From NCBI GenBank assembly GCA_035296965.1, contig DATGZX010000394.1:10444-74443 (forward strand): a DNA stretch of 64,000 bases, written 5' to 3'. The notes beneath the pieces are model-generated. The model searched no databases and had not been told where the DNA came from. It saw only the letters and a list, made by a program, of their open reading frames with translations. How positions within the stretch are numbered: position 1 is the first letter of the stretch; each line of letters opens with the position of its first letter. Origin of the DNA: DATGZX01 sp035296965 (lineage in GTDB: Bacteria > Planctomycetota > Planctomycetia > Gemmatales > Gemmataceae). A program made the position numbers and the translations under genes. This document shows, in pieces, positions 53,232 through 62,790 of this stretch.

Positions 53232-54488
53232 ATGAAGCTCCCGAAAATGCCGGCAATGGAGTCGAACCCCGAAGGGGCAGCCATTCCTCGGAGAACGGTG
53301 TGGAACGGCGTGCTCACGGCTACGCCGGTCATGTTGACAGTCCTGGCCACCGTGTTGGCTGGGCTCTCGAACAGCGAGATGACTCTGGCTCAATACCACC
53401 GCGCTCTCGCCGCCCAGTTCCAGTCGAAGGCAGGCGATCAGTGGAATTTTTTCCAAGCCAAGCGCATTCGCGGCACCGGTCTTGAAATGACGATAGGTCT
53501 TCTCAACACCGCCTCAGCACCAGGAGAAATGAAGCCTGCCTTATTGCAAATTTCGGCCGACCGCATGGTGCAAGAACTTCGCCGCGCCCAGAAAGAGACG
53601 AACCGCTTGCAAGCTGCGCTCGACAGCAAGACCGTCGCCCTCGGACCGGCAGGGCCCGAGTTCCGCCAGGCCGCGGCCGCGGTTCTGCAAGCATCGCAGG
53701 ACAGCCTCCAGAAAGCCGAGATGTCGCGCGACCGGATCAAACGCGAACTTGCCTTGCCGGATGTGCAACGGGCATTTACTTACCTGGGTACTGCCGAGGT
53801 GCCGCCGGCAAACACGAAGGTCGTTCAGGATCCCAACATCACGCAAGCGCTGCAGGCCGTTCGATCCCGGATTCCGGACCAAGAAATCGCGCCGCTCGTT
53901 CGGCAAGTACCGGAAGAGGTGCTTCGTCAGGCGCTGGAGACCGCCGAGGCCAATGTTCAAGCGGTGGAGCAGGCTGACAAACCGGTGAGCGATACCTTGA
54001 ATCGGGTCGAGGCTCTAGTTCGGGAACAGGCGGAGTCGGCGCGGGCGCTCGTTCGCGCGGCGCGCAACCTGGATGGACTGGCGGCTGATTTGCCAGCCGG
54101 GGACAGCGCTGGCTTGACGGAAATCCGCAGTGCCGCGGCCGCGCTGGCCCGTTGCAGTGCGAATATCAAAACCTTAAGCGATGAGAGGCGCAATGACTTC
54201 AAGGCAGCACAGTACGGCTACACGGCCAGGCGCTACGAACGGGAAGCTCGTTATAACCAAGACGCCGCAGACCTCTATGAAATCCAGGTGCGCAAAAGCA
54301 GCACCGCCTCGGAGCGTAACCGGGGAAGGAGCAAACAGTTTTTCTTTGGCATGCTTGCCGCCCAGGCGGGGGTGACCATCGCGTCGTTTTCTCTCGCCGT
54401 GAAGTTCAAGAGCCTGCTGTGGAGCCTGGCGAGCCTTGCAGGCCTGAGCGCGATTCTGTTTGCGCTGTATGTGTATCTTTACGTGTAA
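53232..54488 (+). CDS. DUF4337-like membrane protein
   Basis: A 418-residue protein. An N-terminal membrane helix (about residues 25-43) is followed by a KAGDQWNFFQAKRIR segment, the hallmark of DUF4337, and the C-terminus has two helices (MLAAQAGVTIASFSLAVKF and LASLAGLSAILFALYVYL). The middle (about 90-350) is a long helical, Ala/Glu/Arg-rich region, longer than in the usual family of about 180 residues. Function unknown. ATG 53232 has AAAGGAAG upstream; earlier in-frame starts at 53181 (TTG) and 53214 are less likely. Confidence 0.75.
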   Translation: MKLPKMPAMESNPEGAAIPRRTVWNGVLTATPVMLTVLATVLAGLSNSEMTLAQYHRALAAQFQSKAGDQWNFFQAKRIRGTGLEMTIGLLNTASAPGEMKPALLQISADRMVQELRRAQKETNRLQAALDSKTVALGPAGPEFRQAAAAVLQASQDSLQKAEMSRDRIKRELALPDVQRAFTYLGTAEVPPANTKVVQDPNITQALQAVRSRIPDQEIAPLVRQVPEEVLRQALETAEANVQAVEQADKPVSDTLNRVEALVREQAESARALVRAARNLDGLAADLPAGDSAGLTEIRSAAAALARCSANIKTLSDERRNDFKAAQYGYTARRYEREARYNQDAADLYEIQVRKSSTASERNRGRSKQFFFGMLAAQAGVTIASFSLAVKFKSLLWSLASLAGLSAILFALYVYLYV

Positions 54489-54633
54489 TCCAACCAGGCC
54501 TGGGCCGGCATCCCCTGCCAGGAATGTGGAATTCTTGGAGTTGCGTTTCTGGTTTTTTAAAGCAATCCTTTGGGCGAAAAAGGTAGACTAAGGAAGGTAG
54601 TTCGCATTCCCCGATTCATAGGTACCCAATGCC

Positions 54634-55128
54634 ATGAAAGCTTTACCCCTGGTGCTGAGCCTTGGCTGTTTACTGGTCGTGACCGCCGGGCGGAGTTGCG
54701 CCGACGGAAAGAAAGACGACGTGCCTTCACTCATCAAGGATTTGAAGAGCAAAAGCCCCAAGGTCCGGATTTCTGCCGCAGAGGACCTCGGTCATATCGG
54801 AGCCATTCGGGCAGCGGATGCAAAGGATGCGATCCCCGTCCTCTATGAGATTCTCAAGAAGGATAAGGATGCCACGGTTCGCAAGGCCGCCGCAGCTGCT
54901 CTGGGACAGATGGATCCCGATCCTCAAGAAGCGGTGCCGAACTTCATTGAAGCCCTCAAGGACAAGGCCGCCCCCGTTCGTATTGCTGCGGCGGGAGCGC
55001 TGGCCATTCTAGGCGAGGAAGCAAAGGACGCCATTCCCGCTTTGCAAGAGGCCCAGAACGACAAAGACAAGGGTGTCAGTCGGGCCGCAAGGATGGCCAT
55101 TCGAAGCATCCGTGCGAAAAAGAAGTAG
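54634..55128 (+). CDS. Secreted HEAT-repeat protein
   Basis: A 164-residue protein with a signal peptide (hydrophobic residues 4-20, ending SCADG) and then four HEAT-like repeats (VPSLIKDLKSKSPKVRISAA, AIPVLYEILKKDKDATVRKA, AVPNFIEALKDKAAPVRIAA, AIPALQEAQNDKDKGVSRAA). HEAT repeats are scaffolds for binding; no catalytic residues. The Lys-rich C-terminus follows the final helix. Confidence 0.85.
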   Translation: MKALPLVLSLGCLLVVTAGRSCADGKKDDVPSLIKDLKSKSPKVRISAAEDLGHIGAIRAADAKDAIPVLYEILKKDKDATVRKAAAAALGQMDPDPQEAVPNFIEALKDKAAPVRIAAAGALAILGEEAKDAIPALQEAQNDKDKGVSRAARMAIRSIRAKKK

Positions 55129-55255
55129 GCTGGCTGGAACCTAATCCCAGAGAGCGCAGAGGCGAGGAAGGAATCCAAAGGACCAGGGAGGTGATGACCC
55201 GTTCTCTTCGGTGTTGAATTCTTGGCTGCCTTCTCTGCAGTGAATAGAACATTTC

Positions 55256-56065
55256 ATGAAGCCTTGTATCAGTGAAGCGACAACTCTACCCTCCACGTTT
55301 GCCGATGATGTGTCCGCGTATGCCGGCGCCGGATTTTCCGCGCTGGAAGTCTGGCTCACCAAGCTCGAAACCCATCTGGAGCAGCAGTCAGCCGCCGACA
55401 CGCGCAAGCTTCTCGAAGACAAGCAAATGACGCTCGCGGGGGCGTCCTATCAGGGGGGGCTTCTCCTCTCGCAAGGCGATCAACGTCGCGCCCACCACGA
55501 GCAGTTCCGGCAACGCCTGGAGCTATGCCAGCAATTCGGGATTGGTACTCTGCTGGTCGTCGCCGACTTTGTTGCTTCCATCGACCCGATGTCCCTGGAA
55601 CGAGCCGTCGTCTCCTTGAAGCAAGCAGCGCAATGGGCGGCCGGGTTTCATGTTCGCCTGGCTCTTGAATTTCGCGCCAGGTCCACGTTCTGCGCAAGTC
55701 TCGACACGGCCCTGGCCCTGGTGACCCAGTGCGCCGAGCCAAACGTCGGCATCAACTTCGACGTGTTTCACTACTACACGGGACCAAGCAAATTCGAAGA
55801 TCTCGGACTGCTCTCACCCGCTAATCTTGCCTTCGTGCAACTTTCCGATCTTGCCGGCGTCCCTCGCGAGCTGGCCACGGATGCCGACCGGGTCTTGCCG
55901 GGCGACGGTGACTTTCAGCTCACGCCCATCCTGAATCATCTGCGAGCGATCGGCTACGACGGCTGGGTTTCACTGGAGCTGATGAACCCAACCCTTTGGA
56001 GCACGAAGGCCTCGCAAGTCGCGGAGCTTGGGAAAATGGCATTGGAACGTCTCCTAGGCTCATAA
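55256..56065 (+). CDS. Sugar phosphate isomerase/epimerase family (TIM barrel)
   Basis: A 269-residue AP-endonuclease-2-type TIM barrel. Strands with the family character include YAGAGFSALEVWLTKLETHL, VGINFDVFHYYTGPS (metal-ligand Asp/His) and FVQLSDLAGVPRE, with a final GYDGWVSLELMNP glutamate. Such enzymes isomerise or epimerise sugars using a divalent metal. The substrate is unknown. It heads a group of three plus-strand genes with a QEGLA metallopeptidase-like and a methyltransferase gene. Confidence 0.85.
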   Translation: MKPCISEATTLPSTFADDVSAYAGAGFSALEVWLTKLETHLEQQSAADTRKLLEDKQMTLAGASYQGGLLLSQGDQRRAHHEQFRQRLELCQQFGIGTLLVVADFVASIDPMSLERAVVSLKQAAQWAAGFHVRLALEFRARSTFCASLDTALALVTQCAEPNVGINFDVFHYYTGPSKFEDLGLLSPANLAFVQLSDLAGVPRELATDADRVLPGDGDFQLTPILNHLRAIGYDGWVSLELMNPTLWSTKASQVAELGKMALERLLGS

Positions 56066-56204
56066 GGCTGCTTTCTCTCTGGATCTCTTTTGGGTACTAG
56101 GCTAGAAGCAGACGCGGAAGGCGCCGGGGGCGCTTCTCCAGGCAATCCGCATGAAGGAACCAGGGAAGAGACGCTATACGGGCGCCTCGCGCTGATCAAG
56201 AGCG

Positions 56205-57527
56205 ATGGGTAGAGTCACCTCCAGTTCGAATGGCGTAACCACTCGGCCGCTGAACGCTTATCAAAAGATGATTCGCGCCTTGAGCGATCGTCTCGTCGAG
56301 GCGCAGCGCCCCATCCGCATCCTGGATGCGATCAAGTGGGACGACGACATCGAACGCGCCTTCTTTGAAAAGGGCTGCCGGGAGCTGCCGCCTGTTACTC
56401 GCGATTACTATGCACGGCGACCGCTGCCGTTCGATCCCGAGCAGAAGCTCCAGGAGTTTCACACGATCGAGCGAGATGTGCGCCGTCAACTGGGTGAATT
56501 CAACGGCCCCGGCCAGATCATGACCCGAATGTGCCAGGAGTACCGCGAAGTGGTCCATATGCTGAGCCAGCGCGGTAGTCGGGCCTTTGCAGAAATCTCA
56601 GAGCGGCTGTACGGCAGCGCGTCAGACAGCTTTCACGCGGGCGATCCGAATCTCGCCGACCTCGGTCACTTGATGTCGGATACCCTCAATAACCTGTCTC
56701 ACGAGACGATTTTCGGAGAAATCGAGCCGGCGCTCGATGCGGAAGAAACGGTGGCGCGCCTGTCGGCGCGGCTCAAAGGATACTTCCAGGACGAGCTTTC
56801 CGTCCGAGTACGCTTGTCCGATGGAATCGTGGCTGATGCCGCTGCCGGCAGCGACTATATCAAGATCCGGCAACAAGCCCGTTTCACGGATCGTGATGTC
56901 CGCCTGTTGGAAGTTCACGAGGGCTGGGTTCACCTCGGCACGACGCTCAATGGACAAAACCAGCCTATTTGCACGTTTCTGAGCAAAGGGCCGCCGTCAT
57001 CCACGATCACTCAGGAAGGCCTGGCCGTCCTCACGGAAATCTTTGCTTTCGCATCGACTCCTGCCCGCGTTCGCCGGCTCACCAATCGGATCGAGGGAGT
57101 GGCGATGGCCGAAGCCGGCGCCAATTTTCTCGAAGTCTATCGCTATTTCTTGGGCGAAGGCTATGACCAACGCGAGAGCTATCATCACGCCAAGCGTCTA
57201 TTCCGCGGGAGCTTGCCGGAGGGGTGCGGTCCCTTCACCAAAGACCTGTGTTACAGCAAGGGGTTCGTGCTCATCTATAATTTCATCCGGCTTGCGGTAA
57301 GACGGGGGATGGCCCGGCGCGTTCCTCTACTCTTTTGCGGCAAGACCACGCTCTGCGACATCAAGATCATCGCGCAGCTTGTTGAAGAAGGACTGGTCGT
57401 CCCACCAAAATTCTTACCGCCTCAGTTTGACGACCTGCACGCGCTTTCTGCCTGGATGTGCTATGCAAATTTTCTGAACCGGTTGTCTCTAAAGCGGATA
57501 GAGGAAGACTATGCCGGGTTGTTTTGA
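56205..57527 (+). CDS. QEGLA-motif DUF1704 metallopeptidase-like protein (TIGR02421 type)
   Basis: A 440-residue protein. His238-Glu239-x-x-x-His243 in EVHEGWVHLG is a zinc-site HExxxH, and Gln270-Glu271-Gly-Leu-Ala gives the name-giving QEGLA motif, the probable third ligand. The same family in animals (MATCAP) is a tubulin carboxypeptidase; bacterial members are annotated as modulating flavohaemoglobin expression, without proof. The N-terminal 200 residues are helical. Role here is unknown. Confidence 0.88.
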   Translation: MGRVTSSSNGVTTRPLNAYQKMIRALSDRLVEAQRPIRILDAIKWDDDIERAFFEKGCRELPPVTRDYYARRPLPFDPEQKLQEFHTIERDVRRQLGEFNGPGQIMTRMCQEYREVVHMLSQRGSRAFAEISERLYGSASDSFHAGDPNLADLGHLMSDTLNNLSHETIFGEIEPALDAEETVARLSARLKGYFQDELSVRVRLSDGIVADAAAGSDYIKIRQQARFTDRDVRLLEVHEGWVHLGTTLNGQNQPICTFLSKGPPSSTITQEGLAVLTEIFAFASTPARVRRLTNRIEGVAMAEAGANFLEVYRYFLGEGYDQRESYHHAKRLFRGSLPEGCGPFTKDLCYSKGFVLIYNFIRLAVRRGMARRVPLLFCGKTTLCDIKIIAQLVEEGLVVPPKFLPPQFDDLHALSAWMCYANFLNRLSLKRIEEDYAGLF

Positions 57528-57724
57528 CCGAAACTCTATCTGCGTTCCAGCGCCCACAGCCTGGGTCGAACCTGCAGCCTGGGGGGGTGGGATGGCTTTG
57601 GCGAAAAGCGGTTTTTAGGCGTGCCCAGCTGTTTTCGGTTGCTGCTGTGCGAAAAGTCGGTATGCTACAAGCGCAGCTAACGATCCTTCCACCATTGCTT
57701 TGCACCTATCACGAGGCACCGAGG

Positions 57725-58432
57725 ATGCGCTTCTGGGCAGAATGCGGAGACTTCATCCGCGAGTCGCGTCGGCATTTCCATGATACTGGAGCGTTGCTGC
57801 CGAGTAGCCGATTCTTGGCACATGCTTTGGCTTCTGAACTCAGAAAACGACGCAACCCCTGTCGCATTCTCGAAGTCGGACCCGGGACAGGATCGGTAAC
57901 ACGGCATATCCTGCGAAACTTGCTGCCCAGTGATCAATTGGATCTGGTCGAATTGAACAGCCACTTCATCGCTATGCTTCAGCAGCGCTTCGACCGGGAG
58001 TGGAAGTTCTGGCAGCACCGGGATCAGGTGAAGTTGATTCGTGCAGCTGTTCAGGATTTAGAGGGTGAAGGGACTTACGATTACATCATTTCCGGGCTGC
58101 CGCTGAACAATTTTGGCGTTGCATTGGTACGCGAGATTTACCAGTGCTATACCCGATTATTAAAGCCAGGGGGCACGCTTTCGTATTACGAGTATGTGCT
58201 TATTCGACAGCTGCAATCGCCTTTTGTGCCGCGGCAGGAACGCCGCCGGCTTTATCAGGTGGGGCGGGTGGTCGGTAAATACATACGCACCTATCAGGTG
58301 CGGAAGCAGCGCATCTTCATGAACGTGCCACCTGCCGTAGTAAGGCATTTGCGCTTCAAGCCGGATGCCAGGACAAGCGCCAGCCTGGCTGAACGTCGGG
58401 AACAGCCTGTGCGGCCCGGTAGGGCGCATTGA
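57725..58432 (+). CDS. SAM-dependent methyltransferase, phospholipid N-methyltransferase-like
   Basis: A 235-residue class I methyltransferase. HFHDTGALLPSSRFLAHAL and the SAM loop LEVGPGTGSVTRHIL are typical of the PmtA/rRNA-dimethylase-like group, with ISGLPLNNFG as motif IV. Bacterial PmtA methylates phosphatidylethanolamine to phosphatidylcholine; the Arg-rich C-terminus fits membrane association. The start at 57725 follows ACGAGG by 8 bp. Confidence 0.82.
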   Translation: MRFWAECGDFIRESRRHFHDTGALLPSSRFLAHALASELRKRRNPCRILEVGPGTGSVTRHILRNLLPSDQLDLVELNSHFIAMLQQRFDREWKFWQHRDQVKLIRAAVQDLEGEGTYDYIISGLPLNNFGVALVREIYQCYTRLLKPGGTLSYYEYVLIRQLQSPFVPRQERRRLYQVGRVVGKYIRTYQVRKQRIFMNVPPAVVRHLRFKPDARTSASLAERREQPVRPGRAH

Positions 58433-58470
58433 TTGCAGGTACAGCTGGATTCACGTCTTTGAGCATCCTG

Positions 58471-58498
58471 TAGAGTTTCTCCCTTAGAGTTTCTCCCT
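58471..58498. repeat. Tandem 14-bp direct repeat
   Basis: TAGAGTTTCTCCCT occurs twice head-to-tail with no mismatch, between the methyltransferase stop and the next gene. Possible slippage duplicate or paired regulator site. Confidence 0.6.
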
Positions 58499-58633
58499 TC
58501 TTGCCGAAGGTATCTTCCGCATGCGTTCTGGAGCGAGCACTCCACCATCGAGAGTGCGCGTGTCGCTCCCGGCGAGGCCGCGGTCGTGCCCTGCCGTTTC
58601 AGTTGTTCACGTCAAGAGCCGAGGAGAGAATTT

Positions 58634-59458
58634 ATGTCTACGCGAATGCTGATGGCCTTGTCGCAGGCGGCTGCACTGATTGTGTCGGTTAGTGCGCTAT
58701 CACCATGCACAGCCAAGCCGCCCGACTTGCCCATCCAACAGAAGTTCGTCTGCGAGCCGTCCCTACAGACGGCGGAAGTTTCCGCATGCAACCCGGTTCA
58801 GGTCGCCGACCAAGATGCGAGCTCCGAGGTCTTGCTGCCCGGTGATCGCTCCGGGGCGATTCTGGTGCACGTATTCGAGCAGTACCACGAGGCTGCCCTC
58901 CAGTTTTGGACCAGGTTTCTAACAATCACCCAGTACCTGGAAGGCATGGAGCGAGCGTGCGTCTTCTCTGAACCGGCCTGTCCGGCAGATCGACGAGCGC
59001 TCCCACCGGATCGAACGGAACTGCCGGCCGACATGACCTGCCCGTACATGCGTGCCCAGGCTGCTCCTCAAACAAAGGCGAAAGGAAAGGTGAACGATTC
59101 AGCTGATGGCGTTTTAGAGAATCTTCAGAAGCTTCAACAGGCCGCAGGGCTCATGCAAACGGCTGAACATCAGTGCCGCATGGGAGATTTTGAGTCGGCC
59201 TGCAAGAATTACGAACAAATACAGAAACTCTGTCCGGGAAGCTCCTACGATCACGAAGCGGCAGCGCGACTGGTCCAGATCTATGTTGGCATCTTGTCTC
59301 GAACAGCGATTGCAGAAGGAGAAGAGCAAGAGGTCTCTTGCGACAAGGACACGAAGGGGGAGATCTCTCTTGGGCCGATTTCCGTTTCCTGGCAAATAGA
59401 CAGCCGGGGACATGGCTCGCTGACATTGGCAATTGGCTACGGCAAGGATTCGAAATGA
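58634..59458 (+). CDS. Secreted hypothetical protein with TPR-like end
   Basis: A 274-residue protein with a signal peptide (hydrophobic residues about 5-22, ending SPCTAK). The middle has multiple Cys (VCEPSLQTAEVSACNP onward) and a LPPDRTELPADMTCPYM segment. Residues about 185-230 (MGDFESACKNYEQIQKLCPGSSYDHEAAARL) look like a TPR-type helix pair. ATG 58634 follows GGAGAG. Function unknown. Confidence 0.7.
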   Translation: MSTRMLMALSQAAALIVSVSALSPCTAKPPDLPIQQKFVCEPSLQTAEVSACNPVQVADQDASSEVLLPGDRSGAILVHVFEQYHEAALQFWTRFLTITQYLEGMERACVFSEPACPADRRALPPDRTELPADMTCPYMRAQAAPQTKAKGKVNDSADGVLENLQKLQQAAGLMQTAEHQCRMGDFESACKNYEQIQKLCPGSSYDHEAAARLVQIYVGILSRTAIAEGEEQEVSCDKDTKGEISLGPISVSWQIDSRGHGSLTLAIGYGKDSK

Positions 59459-59482
59459 TTTGCGAGAGATCATTCCGGCTTG

Positions 59483-60451
59483 CTAAGTTTTGACGAGTCG
59501 CTCGCCGAGCGTGCGCACCTGCTCCATACTGGTCTCGAGGCTGCGCTGCGCGCTGCGCATGCTCTGCATCGCCGTTTCTAGCTTTCTCACGCAATCGGTC
59601 AGGTCTCCGGCAGCACTGTCAGGATAGAGGAGGCAACTCGACAGTTCCTTGATGGCAGGCTCAACTTCTTTCTCGAGGATCTGCAAGCAATTGCGGCCGT
59701 GGTTCTCCGTCTCGATGGTTACCCGATGCAAGACCGTGAGTTGTGCGCCGTGCAGATTGGGATCGACGGTTCTCTCCGGATCGAGATTCACTTCGGCCGC
59801 GACGCTCTCCACAGTTTCCGTGACCCGTTCTTTCTGTTCTCCCGGGCGCGTGGAACCCTCGCCAGCCGGTGCCTGGGCGGCAGCCAGGCCAGCCTCCGCC
59901 TGTGCCAGGCCATTTTCGGCCTTCTCCCAGTTTGGCCGGATTTCCAGGGAAAGCTGGTAGTGCGATACCGCCGACGCGTACTGGCCCTTGTCCAGGTAGG
60001 CGTTGGCCAGGTTCAGGTGCGCATCCGGCATGCGTGGGTTCAGACGGGTTGCCTCATGGTATGCCTGGATCGCCAGGTCCAGTAGTTTTTTCCTGCGGTA
60101 GGCCAAGCCGAGGTTGTAGTATCCTTCGGCTCGGTGCGTATCCAATTGAATGCCGCGGCGCAACACCTGGATAGCTTCATCAACCTGATCGAGCCGATTG
60201 TAGACCGCGCCTAGATTGATGTGCGCCCCAGCGCGGAGCGGGTCGAGGCGCGTCACTTCCTTGAAGTGGTAGGCAGCGCTCGGCAGGTCGCTCAGCAAGA
60301 AACAGACGGTCGCCAGACCGTAGTGGACATCCGGGGAGTCGGACTTTATGTTCAGAGCGCGCATGTAGAACTGGCGAGCCTGCTCGTTGCTCCCTTGAGC
60401 AATCGCCTGACGAGCTTGGTGGCAAAGGCTCTCGATACTCTCACTAACCAT
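59483..60451 (-). CDS. TPR protein with C-terminal helical tail
   Basis: A 322-residue protein. Residues 1 to about 190 hold five or more TPR units (ARQFYMRALNIKSDSPDVHYGLA, HINLGAVYNRLDQVDEAIQVL, EGYYNLGLAYRRKKLLDLAI, DAHLNLANAYLDKGQYASAV). Residues about 220-322 are Glu/Gln-rich helices, probably coiled coil. No signal peptide, so a cytoplasmic scaffold is likely. It converges with the preceding secreted protein gene. Confidence 0.82.
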   Translation of the reverse strand: MVSESIESLCHQARQAIAQGSNEQARQFYMRALNIKSDSPDVHYGLATVCFLLSDLPSAAYHFKEVTRLDPLRAGAHINLGAVYNRLDQVDEAIQVLRRGIQLDTHRAEGYYNLGLAYRRKKLLDLAIQAYHEATRLNPRMPDAHLNLANAYLDKGQYASAVSHYQLSLEIRPNWEKAENGLAQAEAGLAAAQAPAGEGSTRPGEQKERVTETVESVAAEVNLDPERTVDPNLHGAQLTVLHRVTIETENHGRNCLQILEKEVEPAIKELSSCLLYPDSAAGDLTDCVRKLETAMQSMRSAQRSLETSMEQVRTLGERLVKT

Positions 60452-61031
60452 CAGCGGTACCCCAGCTGGCGGTGGCGGGGAAGGAGACCTGGAGCGGCCA
60501 CCACCCCTCCATCGTGCCGATTATACTCCCAGGTTTATTCGCACGCCAACGGCAAAAATTGGGCGATCCGATGCAGGCGTGCCCTTCCCCGGGGACAGCT
60601 GGAGAATGCTGACAACGACGGGGCCTTGAAAATCACCTTACAGTTGAAGCGTTCCCGCACCGTCTGGTGAATGATTGCCAGCCATTGTCTTGATCCCCTC
60701 AGTTTGTGGACGTGGAAATCCCACAGCCAACACGAGCAAAAACGATGCCATCACCGCGGTGCACCGTGAACCAGCGCGCGCTGAGAAATCCTGAAAAAAA
60801 CTTGACAAGCAAATATGATCGAGGAGAATCGAATGTGACAGAAGTGGAGTCGCACGCACCTCCGCTTCTCAGGACGGCCTCTTCTCTGTTCCGGCCTCGC
60901 TGGGTTTCCGCAAGGTGATTCAGCGAGGTTTTTCTCTGCGCGACGCCACCAGCTCGACTCGATATGCGACGAATCCAGTAGAATCTTGGAATCAGCTCAG
61001 CAATTTTCCAATGGACTGGAAGGGGTGTCCC
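60452..61031. other. Divergent intergenic region with leader-like signals
   Basis: About 580 bp. A TTGACA at 60802-60807 and a GAGGAG ribosome site at 60821-60826 precede ATGTGA (60833-60838), a start directly followed by stop. A 27-codon GTG frame (60835-60918) ends in TGA that overlaps a GTG at 60915 in frame with the diesterase. No gene was firmly recognised in the first half. Confidence 0.45.
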
Positions 61032-61970
61032 ATGCACGCATTCGACCTTCAAGGCCATCGTGGCGCGCGTGGCCTCAAGCCGGAAAACACTTTTCCTGGT
61101 TTCGAGGTGGCTCTCGATCTGGGAGTGACGACCATCGAAACCGACGTCCACCTGACCCGCGACGGCGTGCCTCTCCTGGTCCACGATGCCCTGGTCAGCG
61201 AACGGCGCTGGCGGCTGTCTTCGGGCGTTGCCCCGCCGCATTCCGCGGGTCATCTTCTCATCAGCATGCTATCCCTCGCCCAGGTCCGTGAATTTCAGGT
61301 GGACCTCAATCCTGCTCCAGAACGATTCACGAAGCAGGATGCTACCGTGACACCGCTCGCTCGGCTCTTCGCCCAGCGCCTGGGAATCCATCCTTATACA
61401 CCTCCGACACTGAACGAATTATTCGACTTCCTCAAGGCCTACACGGGCGAACTGGGTGCCCTGGCTGGGAAAAGCGAAGCGCAGCGACAGAAAGCGCGGC
61501 AAACACGTTTAGACCTGGAACTCAAACGGGTGGCCTTTTATCCCATGCTGATCGGCGACGATTTCGACGGTGAAGCTCCTGCCCTGCTCGAACGAAGTGT
61601 GGTCGAGATTGTCCATGCGGCCCGGATGCTCGAGCGCACCCTGGTGCGCAGCTTCGATCATCGCTCGGTACGCGCCCTGCGCCGACTCGAGCCAGGGCTG
61701 ACAGCTTCTATCCTGACCGCCGAGACTGCCCTCATTGACCCTGGCGATCTGGCCCTCCAGAGCGACGCACAAACCTATTGCCCTGATTTTCGATTCCTGG
61801 ATTTGGCCCAGGTGCGCAAGTCCCACGCCAAAGGCGTGCGTGTGGTGCCCTACACCGTAAACGAGCCCGACGAGTGGCAACGCCTGGTCAGCTGGGAAGT
61901 AGACGGCGTCACCACCGACTACCCGGACCGGCTGGCCGACTGGCTGCGCGATCGCGGGATCGTCTTTTGA
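61032..61970 (+). CDS. Glycerophosphodiester phosphodiesterase (GDPD)
   Basis: A 312-residue GDPD-type TIM barrel. The first motif GHRGARGLKPENTFPGFEVA and the metal/substrate residues E-x-D in TTIETDVHLTRDGVPLLVHDALV match the family, as do VEIVHAARMLER and the final VVPYTVNEPDEWQRLV with GVTTDYPDRL. It hydrolyses glycerophosphodiesters to sn-glycerol-3-phosphate and an alcohol. ATG 61032, 8 bp after AAGGGG, fits the domain start; a GTG at 60915 would give a 351-residue form. Confidence 0.9.
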   Translation: MHAFDLQGHRGARGLKPENTFPGFEVALDLGVTTIETDVHLTRDGVPLLVHDALVSERRWRLSSGVAPPHSAGHLLISMLSLAQVREFQVDLNPAPERFTKQDATVTPLARLFAQRLGIHPYTPPTLNELFDFLKAYTGELGALAGKSEAQRQKARQTRLDLELKRVAFYPMLIGDDFDGEAPALLERSVVEIVHAARMLERTLVRSFDHRSVRALRRLEPGLTASILTAETALIDPGDLALQSDAQTYCPDFRFLDLAQVRKSHAKGVRVVPYTVNEPDEWQRLVSWEVDGVTTDYPDRLADWLRDRGIVF

Positions 61971-62028
61971 AGCGTCGATGTCCTTCGTCGCGGAGGCTTG
62001 ATGCTTTGCGCTCTTTGTTTGCACTCGC

Positions 62029-62790
62029 CTATTTCAATTCCTTGATGCAGATGTTGCGGAATTGGACCAAGGCGGGCGGGGCCACCCACTTGCCGGCCTT
62101 GGCGTCGTACCTACCATGGTGCTGAAGAGCAATGGGTCCTTCCGTGGGAACACCAGGTAATTGAGCGTTGGTGATCACTTCTTCGCCGTTCAATTTCACC
62201 CAGAGGCGGTCGCCTTTCATCGTGATCTCGAACGTGTTCCATTCACCGCGCGGCTTATCCATTCGCTTCTTGGGCGTGACTGCGGCACGGACTTCTGCGG
62301 GCAGCTTATCATTTGTGCGGTAGCCCCACACCTCGCCTGAGCCCACCGGCCACCGCCAAATGTTCACCTGACTATCTTCGTTACCACGTACGTAAATTCC
62401 CGAATCCACGTCCTCGATTTCTACCTTGACCACTTTGCCGTCAGCATCCTTTTTGGGACTGCCGTCAGGCCGTAGAAGGGGCACCTTCCAGGTGAATCCC
62501 GGTTCGTCGGTTTTCATTCGCCAATCGACGCGCAGGATAAAATCCCCGTAGGACTTCTTAGTCCACAGGTGCTTATCCGCCTTCGCTTCGCTTCGGGCGT
62601 CGTAGTCGATAACGCCGTCCACCACCTTCCAGTGGCCATTGTCGCCCGTCGGCACCTTCCAGCCGGAAAGATCTTTGCCATTGAACAACGATGTGAAACC
62701 TTCGGGTGCTCCAGAATCGTCGGCATACAGAACCAATCCTGTGCCCGCGAGTAGAGCCAGGATCCCCACTCCCCAGTAGATGCCACGCAT
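62029..62790 (-). CDS. Secreted DUF1080 protein (3-keto-disaccharide hydrolase type)
   Basis: A 253-residue protein with a signal peptide (hydrophobic residues about 5-22). FTSLFNGKDLSGWKVP opens the DUF1080 lectin-like domain, followed by WKVVDGVIDYD, a SGIYVRG motif and a C-terminal GPIALQHHG segment. The family includes enzymes that cleave 3-keto-disaccharides in planctomycetes and Bacteroidetes. GGGAG lies before the ATG. Confidence 0.9.
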   Translation of the reverse strand: MRGIYWGVGILALLAGTGLVLYADDSGAPEGFTSLFNGKDLSGWKVPTGDNGHWKVVDGVIDYDARSEAKADKHLWTKKSYGDFILRVDWRMKTDEPGFTWKVPLLRPDGSPKKDADGKVVKVEIEDVDSGIYVRGNEDSQVNIWRWPVGSGEVWGYRTNDKLPAEVRAAVTPKKRMDKPRGEWNTFEITMKGDRLWVKLNGEEVITNAQLPGVPTEGPIALQHHGRYDAKAGKWVAPPALVQFRNICIKELK

